NCBI GenBank assembly: GCA_050944015.1
Contig: JBMNQG010000041.1
Location: 1-19,624, forward strand
Reading direction: 5' to 3'
From: DUOX01 sp050944015
GTDB taxonomy: Bacteria > Bacillota > Clostridia > Oscillospirales > Oscillospiraceae
Length of the DNA: 19,624 nucleotides
The position numbers and the translations under genes were made by a program. Shown in pieces: positions 14,601 through 19,624 of the stretch (position 1 is the stretch's first letter; every line of letters begins with the position of its first letter). Under the pieces are notes generated by a model. That model was not told the DNA's origin and searched no databases. It worked only from the letters and a program-made list of their open reading frames with translations.

Positions 14601-15299
14601 CCGGGTATTGAAGGTGGTGTGCCGGCAGTGGTCGGACCAATATGTGTCCGTTATCTTAAGCTCCGCCTCCGTGGGGTCCCGGCCCTCCCGGTCCCGGAAC
14701 CAGTCACGCATAAAACGCAGGTCCGCTATGTCCATGGCCAGACCGTATTCCCGCAGTATTTTTTCCAATTCCGCATCTCCGGCGGAGCGGAAACCCTCTA
14801 TGGTTTTCACCGGAGGGGGAGAATCGTAAGTCTTTGCGAGGGTGGTGGGCTTTTCCAGGGACGCCTCCCTGCATTCCACCGGGTTTATAAGGTGCTTTCG
14901 CACCGCTTCCTTCTGGTCTTCTGATAGCCTACCGCCGATTATATATATTTTGGCCGCAGCCACCGCGGGGCGGTCGCCCCCCGCCAGAAGCTGTATGCAC
15001 TGGGCGCAGGAATCCGCTCTCTGGTCGTACTGTCCAGGCAGGGCCTCCACGGCCAGCACCCAGTCGTCTCCGGTGTCGGGCATTTCCTCATCGAAGCAAA
15101 CATCCGCCTGGGGCTCCGAAAAAACGATATTCCTCGCGGCCTCGTAAACCTGCGGGGAAATACCCTCCACGTCGTAGCGGTTTAATATCCTCACTCTGTC
15201 TATGCCGGATATTCCTAGAGCGTTTCGCAGCTCGTCCATGAGCAGCCGGGCTTCTACATCAAACCCCTGCCTTTTCTCTGTATAACAGCGAAATACCAT
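11607..15299 (-). CDS. purL: Phosphoribosylformylglycinamidine synthase, single-chain form
   Basis: 1,230 residues. Catalyses step four of de novo purine synthesis: FGAR + ATP + glutamine to FGAM. The N-terminal domain is followed by the linker with TYWSDHCRHTTF (219-230), two AIR-synthase-like halves (first with LMFKNETHNHPTEIEPFGG, 316-334; MITGAGDP-type motif after it), and a C-terminal class I glutamine amidotransferase from about residue 966 with nucleophile C1071 in GICNGFQ and the H1201/E1203 pair in GHTER. Clostridia often have this fused PurL instead of separate PurS, PurQ and PurL. The ATG lies 3 bases after the stop of the lipoprotein gene, with GGGAGAA (15309-15315) inside it. No other pur gene is present. 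Confidence 0.96.
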   Translation of the reverse strand: MVFRCYTEKRQGFDVEARLLMDELRNALGISGIDRVRILNRYDVEGISPQVYEAARNIVFSEPQADVCFDEEMPDTGDDWVLAVEALPGQYDQRADSCAQCIQLLAGGDRPAVAAAKIYIIGGRLSEDQKEAVRKHLINPVECREASLEKPTTLAKTYDSPPPVKTIEGFRSAGDAELEKILREYGLAMDIADLRFMRDWFRDREGRDPTEAELKITDTYWSDHCRHTTFNTRLDRLEIQDRAVASAYEEYLKVRREVYADREKTRPLTLMDMGTLAAKALKKRGKLPELDESEEINACSIRIKANVNGEKQDWLLMFKNETHNHPTEIEPFGGAATCIGGAIRDPLSGRAYVYQSMRITGAGDPAVPIEDTLPGKLPQRRLTTTAAAGYSSYGNQIGLATGLVHEFYHPGYVAKRLEAGAVVGAAPAENVVRQAPRPGDVVLLVGGRTGRDGIGGATGSSKTHDLGSLSNMASEVQKGNAPEERKIQRLFRKAHVARMIKRCNDFGAGGVSVAVGELADGMDIDLGRVRKKYEGLSGTEIALSESQERMAVVVAASDAERFIAEAEEENLEAYEIAKITDKGRMTMWHEGAVIADLSRQFLSSNGAPKHAEAVVPPLGIYPGPEYSGTYMERLEALLSDLRFCSRRGLSQRFDSTVGAGTVLIPYGGRNQATPAQVMAALLPVEKGETSTCSVMSFGFDPYALEANPYEGARKAVVSSVAKLVAAGCDPQKAYLSFQEYFERLGRDPLRWGKPVSALLGAFTAQMELEVAAIGGKDSMSGSFLDMDVPPTLISFAIAPCEAENIISPEFKAQGSFVYLFPPGVSIAETRRAWQNFRNAAKKDAILSAWAVTEGGCAEGLFKMAAGNQIGFKAPDELDPEILFKPCIGGIIAESTRPLPGAILLGETTGEPVIAIGDEKAAISDLRQAWEATLEGVFPTKAGEDVDVPAITYTKPCVLVAKNSFAKPRAVIPVFPGTNCEYDTARAIERAGGRAEIVVINNLSQERLADSVKRLEKAIRDAQMLILPGGFSGGDEPSGSGKFIASFFRNSALTDAVHELLKNRDGLILGICNGFQALIKLGLVPYGEIRPMDGSGPTLTFNLIGRHQSGYVTTRVSSVMSPWLSLCKVGEIYTIPVSHGEGRFVASREMLDRLIQNGQIATQYTDHDGNPTTDIEFNPNDSMLAVEGITSPDGRVLGKMGHTERCGYYVGINVPGNKWQPIFESGVEYYK

Positions 15300-15302
15300 G
15301 CT

Positions 15303-16904
15303 TTAATCTTCTCCCAAATCGATTGTCCATTCGGTAAACTTATTAAATATATTATATTGCGTGGGCTTGAGCCCGGAAACGCAGCCCCTGTGGGTCACAA
15401 CCTCCTGCTTTTCAAAGCAGATTGTGATTATGGGCGACGTTTCCATTATATAATGCCACATGATGTCCGCGCACTTCTGCCTATCCTCGTCGAAAGCGCA
15501 GAGGTAATCGGTAATAAAGCTCTCATAGGAGGGGTCCTTGACGCTGCAGTAGTTGAGGCTTCCCTCCTCGAACAGCAGGCTGGACAGGTCGAAATCCGCC
15601 GTCAGCTTTACCTCACCGTAATATATATCAAAATCGCCATTCTCAAGAGCCTCCATGTAGTCGTCCCAGCTCAGCTCCTTGAGCTTCACCGTGATGCCCA
15701 TTTCTTGAAGGGTCTCCGCAATCAATCTGGCGGCCTGCACCTTGGCGGCGCTGTCGTTGTTGACTATGAAGGTCAAATCTATCTCAATGGGGATGCCGGT
15801 GACCATATACTCCAGCTTGCCGTCGTCGTCATGGTCCTTGACATCCGCGTTTTCAAGTATTTTCAGGCATTTTTTCAAATCATAGTTGAAGCTTGCCGCG
15901 TATTCAGCGTCATAAAGGTAGCTGGCGGGGTTTACGGGAAGGGGAGATTCCGCCGCGCTGCCCTTCATGAACTCCGACACTATGGTGCTTCTGTCCACCG
16001 CAAAATTAAGGGCATATCTGGGCGCAGTGTACTTCAGGAAACTGCTGTTCATGTTGATGCCCAGGTAATGCATGGAAGTGGTGTTGAAATACCTTACCTG
16101 GTTGGCGCTGCCGAATCCCAGGTTTGATATGCCGGTTGGGTCATTGACAACCAGGTCCAGCTCCGCATCCTCAAAGGCCATTATGGTCTCCTCCGCAGTG
16201 GAGAAGTCCTTGAGATAAATCACGTCAATGGGGAGCTTGTCCGCATCAGGATGCTCATTAAAAACCACCAGGCTTTTCAGGTCCTCGCCGAATTTATACG
16301 GCCCGGTGCCGGCAGGGGCATCGTCCCCTATCGCCCCGTGTTTTATGACCGGTATGTTAAGCAGGGACGGGAACTGGGTGTTGGGATTAATCAGGTTGAT
16401 GACGAAAAGCTCGTCGTCAATGGCGGATACGCCCAGAATATTTGAAAGCCTCGGCCTGTAGTATTTGTGATTTATGGCCCTCTGTATGGAATAGGCCGCG
16501 TCCTGGGCGGTAAGGGTGGTGCCGTCGTGGAACTTTACGGAGGTGTCCACATAGAAATACCAGCACTTGCCGTCTTCCGACTTATAGTCTTTCACCAGCT
16601 TCGCGGTGCAGGCAAAACTCTCGTCCACCTCAAATAGCGTCTCGAACACCAGGGGCGCCAGCAGGAGATTCAGCTCGCTGTCGGTGCTCAGGGGGTTTAA
16701 GCTGCTTTCCATGTCGAAGCTGAGGGTCATTACATTATCTACGGCTTTTCTCTCCGGCAAAGGCCTCCCCGTGCTGCCTTCCTCCACGGGAATATCCTCT
16801 TCCTGGTTCTCTTCGCTTCCGGGAAGGGTGCAGCCCGCAGCCGTCAGCAGCAATAAAAAAGCAAGCAGCAGGGATATATATTTTTTCTTTCTCTCATTTA
16901 CCAT
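15303..16904 (-). CDS. Extracytoplasmic solute-binding lipoprotein, family 5 (oligopeptide/nickel type)
   Basis: 533 residues. A lipoprotein signal opens the protein: basic MVNERKKK, a leucine-rich core, then TAAGC with the lipidated cysteine at 25, followed by an acidic Glu-rich linker. The mature part matches SBP_bac_5: an N-terminal lobe with MTLSFDMESSLNPLSTDSEL, the VKFHDGTTLTAQDAAYSIQR signature, and a C-terminal lobe with TARYALNFAVDRS-like text (written TAPRYALNFAVDRSTIV) and ITVKLKELSWDDYMEAL. Such proteins deliver peptides or other solutes to an ABC importer. No permease or ATPase gene is nearby, so it is an orphan receptor whose ligand cannot be predicted. Start ATG 16902-16904 with AGGAGTT upstream. 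Confidence 0.9.
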   Translation of the reverse strand: MVNERKKKYISLLLAFLLLLTAAGCTLPGSEENQEEDIPVEEGSTGRPLPERKAVDNVMTLSFDMESSLNPLSTDSELNLLLAPLVFETLFEVDESFACTAKLVKDYKSEDGKCWYFYVDTSVKFHDGTTLTAQDAAYSIQRAINHKYYRPRLSNILGVSAIDDELFVINLINPNTQFPSLLNIPVIKHGAIGDDAPAGTGPYKFGEDLKSLVVFNEHPDADKLPIDVIYLKDFSTAEETIMAFEDAELDLVVNDPTGISNLGFGSANQVRYFNTTSMHYLGINMNSSFLKYTAPRYALNFAVDRSTIVSEFMKGSAAESPLPVNPASYLYDAEYAASFNYDLKKCLKILENADVKDHDDDGKLEYMVTGIPIEIDLTFIVNNDSAAKVQAARLIAETLQEMGITVKLKELSWDDYMEALENGDFDIYYGEVKLTADFDLSSLLFEEGSLNYCSVKDPSYESFITDYLCAFDEDRQKCADIMWHYIMETSPIITICFEKQEVVTHRGCVSGLKPTQYNIFNKFTEWTIDLGED

Positions 16905-16925
16905 AATAGGGTGTTCAACTCCTGT

Positions 16926-17726
16926 CTAGTCCAGGCAAATAACGGCCGCCTGACTGCCGCGCCGGCCCTTCGTGGCCCTGTGGGACCAGTATTTATCCGC
17001 CCGGCAGACAGTACATTCCTGGGATACGGAGATGTTTTCGGGTTTGAGCCCAAGTTGGATGAGCCTGTGGCGGTTGGCGCCCTTCAGGTCCACCATAAAC
17101 TTTCCCGGCACACCGGGTCTGGGCCAATACAGCCCCTCCGTATCGCAGCTTAAATATTTCTCCACAGCCTCCGGCACCTCGGGGCCGGTTTCAAAGCAGC
17201 ATTTGTCAATGGCGGGGCCGATTGCCGCCCGAATGTTCTCGGGTCTTGCCCCCAGAGAGGCCATTTTCCCAACGGCTGCGCCCAGAATGTCCATGACGGA
17301 GCTGCGCCAGCCGCAGTGAACGGCTCCGATTACCCCGGCCGCGGGGTCATGCAGCAAAACCGGCACGCAGTCGGCGGTAAATATTATAATGGGCAGGCCC
17401 CTTACGTTGGTAACAAGGCCGTCGGCTTCGTATTCAATCGGCTGGAACAGGCTTCGGCGGTCCTTTTCCGTGACTATCCTCACCTGGTTCCCGTGGACCT
17501 GTCGGGAAAAGGCCATGGCCTCTGGGTCTATGCCCAGCGCCCGCCCCATGCGGCGGAAGTTCTCCCGCACCAAGTCTGGATCGTCCCCCCGGTTTTCACC
17601 CAGGTTCAGGCTCTCAAAGATACCGGTGCTGACTCCGCCGAAACGGGTGGTGAACCCATGCCTGGCCGTGATATTGTCCGCCGTCACGCAGACAACGCCG
17701 CTTAGGTTTCGTTCAGTAAAGGACAT
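16926..17726 (-). CDS. pgeF: PgeF/YfiH-family protein (peptidoglycan editing factor, multicopper-oxidase-like fold)
   Basis: 266 residues. The family was long annotated as laccase domain, polyphenol oxidase or DUF152. More recent work assigns its members purine nucleoside phosphorylase/adenosine deaminase activity and a role in keeping wrong residues out of peptidoglycan precursors. Putative metal ligands are visible: H78 in RQVHGN, C120 in TADCVP and H137 in VHCGWR, with IGPAIDKCCFETG at 169-181 and the C-terminal SHRATKGRRGSQA. ATG 17724-17726 follows GGGAGG at good distance. It lies 34 bases after secA and 21 bases before the lipoprotein gene. The symbol is by family; the exact reaction in this organism is not proven. 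Confidence 0.9.
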   Translation of the reverse strand: MSFTERNLSGVVCVTADNITARHGFTTRFGGVSTGIFESLNLGENRGDDPDLVRENFRRMGRALGIDPEAMAFSRQVHGNQVRIVTEKDRRSLFQPIEYEADGLVTNVRGLPIIIFTADCVPVLLHDPAAGVIGAVHCGWRSSVMDILGAAVGKMASLGARPENIRAAIGPAIDKCCFETGPEVPEAVEKYLSCDTEGLYWPRPGVPGKFMVDLKGANRHRLIQLGLKPENISVSQECTVCRADKYWSHRATKGRRGSQAAVICLD

Positions 17727-17760
17727 GCGTTTTCAGCCTCCCGAAGCCCTTAATTCCCGG

Positions 17761-19624
17761 CTACTCGTTTCTGCCGCAGCACTCCTTGTATTTCAGCCGG
17801 CGGCTGCCGTCGGCTTTCATCTTCCCGCAGGGGCAGGGGTCGTTCCGCCCCGGCTTCTTATCCTTCCTTACGGGCTGTTTCTTGACCGTGCCGTCCCCGC
17901 CCAGATTTCCTACGGCGCCTTTGGCCACGCTCTTGCGCTCCAAAGACTGCTCCTTTTTCACCTGAACGATGAACATGCGCCGGACAACTTCCTCCTTGAT
18001 ACCGTTCACCATGGCCTCGAACATCTCGAAGCCCTCCTGCTTGTAGGCGTCAACGGGCTTGGTATTGCCGTACGCCCTCAGGCCGATTCCCCGCCGTAGC
18101 TCATGCATCGCGTCAATGTGGTCCATCCAGTATTCGTCAACCACCCGGAGCATGATGACCCGCTCCAGCTCCCGCATAATGGGAGTGCCGTCGGGGAAAT
18201 TGCCTATCTGCTTTTCCTTGGCCTCGTACGCGGCCTCGGCCTTTTCCAGAATCAAATCCGAGAGACTCTCCGCCGTCAGGCCCTTGAGCTCTTCGTCTGC
18301 AAGGCTTATGGCGCCCTTGGGCAGGAACAGCTTTGTAAAGGGAGAGAGTATCTCCTCCAGCTGCCGCCTTTCGGTTATTTGGCCGAATTCCGCCATGGAG
18401 GAGGCCACGGTGCTTTTGATGACGTCGCTGATCATCGAACGCACATAGGACTTTATATCCTCTCCGTCCAGCACCCTGCGGCGCTGTTCGTAGATAATGT
18501 TTCTCTGGACGTTTATCACGTCGTCGTATTCCAGTACGCTCTTGCGTATCTGGAAGTTCCGGCTCTCCACCGTTTTTTGGGCCTGCTCAATGGCATTGGA
18601 GAGCATCTTGTGGTCTATGGGCGTATCCTCGTCTATTCCCAGGGAGTCCATCATGTTCATAACCCGCTCGGAGCCGAACAGGCGCATGATGTCGTCGGTC
18701 AGGGAGATGAAGAACCGGCTCTCGCCCGGATCCCCCTGACGTCCGGCGCGGCCACGGAGCTGGTTGTCTATGCGGCGGGATTCATGGCGCTCAGTGCCCA
18801 GGATAAACAGGCCGCCTGCGGCCCGGACCTGCTCGGCCTCCGCCTCCGTCATCTTCTTGTGCTCCGCCAGCTTTTCGGCGAACATGGCCCGGGCTTTCAA
18901 AACTTCCTCGTCCTGGGTGTCGGCATAGCCGGTGGCCTCCGCTATGACTTCCTCGGTAAAGCCCGCCTTTCTCAGGTCGTTTTTGGCCATGTATTCCGGA
19001 TTTCCGCCCAGCATGATGTCGGTGCCGCGCCCGGCCATATTAGTGGCTATGGTAACGGCCCCGAATTTGCCCGCCTGGGCAACAATCTCCGCTTCCCGCT
19101 CGTGGTGCTTGGCGTTCAGCACATTGTGGGGTATACCCCGTTTTTTCAGCAGGGAGGAGAGAAGTTCGCTTTTTTCGATGGACACGGTGCCCACCAGAAC
19201 GGGCTGCCCCTTTTTGTGGCAGTCCTCAATCTGGGCGATTATGGCCCGGTATTTTCCGTTTTCATTTTTATATACAACGTCCTGATGGTCTATGCGCTTT
19301 AAAGGCTTGTTGGTGGGAATCTCCACAACATCCAGATTGTATATGGCGGCAAATTCCTCCTCCTCGGTAAGGGCGGTGCCCGTCATGCCCGAGAGCTTGG
19401 AATAGAGCCGGAAATAGTTCTGGAAGGTGATGGTGGCAAGGGTCTTGCTCTCCCGCTCCACTGTCACCTTCTCCTTGGCCTCTATCGCCTGGTGGAGTCC
19501 TTCGGAGTAGCGCCTGCCGAACATGAGGCGGCCGGTAAATTCGTCGACTATGATTACCTGGCCGTCCTTCACCACATAGTCTATGTCCCTCTTCATGACG
19601 CCGTGGGCCTTGATGGCCTGGTTG
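17761..19624 (-). CDS. secA: Preprotein translocase ATPase SecA, C-terminal portion (5' end outside the window)
   Basis: 620 codons remain. The frame continues to the window edge, where the sequence enters at NQAIKAHGV before VMKRDIDYVVKDG, so the true start lies beyond 19624 and the first ATG in view (19594-19596) is internal. Present are the end of the preprotein cross-linking region (IVDEFTGRLM), motor domain 2 with TNMAGRGTDIMLGGNPEYM and LRGRAGRQGDPG, the helical scaffold and wing domains, and a C-terminal SEC-C zinc motif (DPCPCG, then KYKECCG). SecA drives proteins through SecYEG. The N-terminal nucleotide-binding domain is not visible. The SEC-C motif has about seven extra residues between its cysteine pairs compared with the common CPCGSGKKYKxCC form. 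Confidence 0.97.
   Translation of the reverse strand, partial: NQAIKAHGVMKRDIDYVVKDGQVIIVDEFTGRLMFGRRYSEGLHQAIEAKEKVTVERESKTLATITFQNYFRLYSKLSGMTGTALTEEEEFAAIYNLDVVEIPTNKPLKRIDHQDVVYKNENGKYRAIIAQIEDCHKKGQPVLVGTVSIEKSELLSSLLKKRGIPHNVLNAKHHEREAEIVAQAGKFGAVTIATNMAGRGTDIMLGGNPEYMAKNDLRKAGFTEEVIAEATGYADTQDEEVLKARAMFAEKLAEHKKMTEAEAEQVRAAGGLFILGTERHESRRIDNQLRGRAGRQGDPGESRFFISLTDDIMRLFGSERVMNMMDSLGIDEDTPIDHKMLSNAIEQAQKTVESRNFQIRKSVLEYDDVINVQRNIIYEQRRRVLDGEDIKSYVRSMISDVIKSTVASSMAEFGQITERRQLEEILSPFTKLFLPKGAISLADEELKGLTAESLSDLILEKAEAAYEAKEKQIGNFPDGTPIMRELERVIMLRVVDEYWMDHIDAMHELRRGIGLRAYGNTKPVDAYKQEGFEMFEAMVNGIKEEVVRRMFIVQVKKEQSLERKSVAKGAVGNLGGDGTVKKQPVRKDKKPGRNDPCPCGKMKADGSRRLKYKECCGRNE

Noticed and set aside
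18103..19302. A 399-codon open frame on the plus strand opposite secA
   Set aside because: It lies wholly antisense to an undoubted secA, its translation looks like no family, and it is explained by codon bias in a GC-rich gene.
1..19624. Search for CRISPR arrays, tRNA/rRNA genes, insertion sequences, prophage or defence genes
   Set aside because: I found no regularly spaced repeats, tRNA-like cloverleaf, transposase or phage-like protein; gene order is housekeeping throughout.

Overview
The window comes from the chromosome of a Gram-positive bacterium, most likely a member of the Clostridia (Firmicutes) with balanced to moderately high GC. The reasons are a short zinc-binding S14 (type Z), an L24 with a C-terminal zinc ribbon, strong AGGAGG-type ribosome binding sites before nearly every gene, a single-chain purL of about 1,230 residues, and an S-layer-homology (SLH) protein. 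I cannot name the genus. Every gene I can support lies on the minus strand, so transcription runs from high to low coordinates.

Right part (19624 to 8559): the 3' end of secA, then pgeF, an orphan oligopeptide-type solute-binding lipoprotein, purL, a GtrA-family membrane protein, cdd (cytidine deaminase), a LysR-family regulator, and a secreted SLH protein with a C-terminal M15-type peptidoglycan peptidase. The gaps are 3 to 41 bases, with one 8-base overlap (GtrA/cdd). There is no terminator until the strong hairpin at 8441-8470, so the stretch looks like one long mixed transcription unit of protein export, purine and pyrimidine metabolism and cell-wall genes.

Middle (8558 to 8129): the terminator of the SLH gene, whose loop and stem edge carry a consensus -35 box for the promoter of the S10 operon, followed by a leader of about 300 nt. 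The leader is rich in possible RNA structure, including a hairpin plus U-tract that looks like a transcription attenuator. A 56-codon ORF of unknown reality spans this attenuator.

Left part (8128 to 1): the S10-spc ribosomal protein cluster in canonical order: rpsJ, rplC, rplD, rplW, rplB, rpsS, rplV, rpsC, rplP, rpmC, rpsQ, rplN, rplX, rplE, rpsZ, rpsH, rplF, and the first 28 codons of rplR. Two spacers break its otherwise tight packing: 307 nt between rpsJ and rplC and 198 nt between rpsZ and rpsH. Both contain several inverted repeats, and the first also contains an extended -10 promoter motif. The str genes (rpsL, rpsG, fusA, tuf) that often precede rpsJ are absent.

The protein-coding content is ordinary. 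I see no mobile element, CRISPR array, tRNA, rRNA or defence system. The parts most likely to hold something undescribed are the three non-coding, structured segments in and before the ribosomal protein operon. They are candidate cis-regulatory RNAs, and all structures were derived by eye from complementarity.
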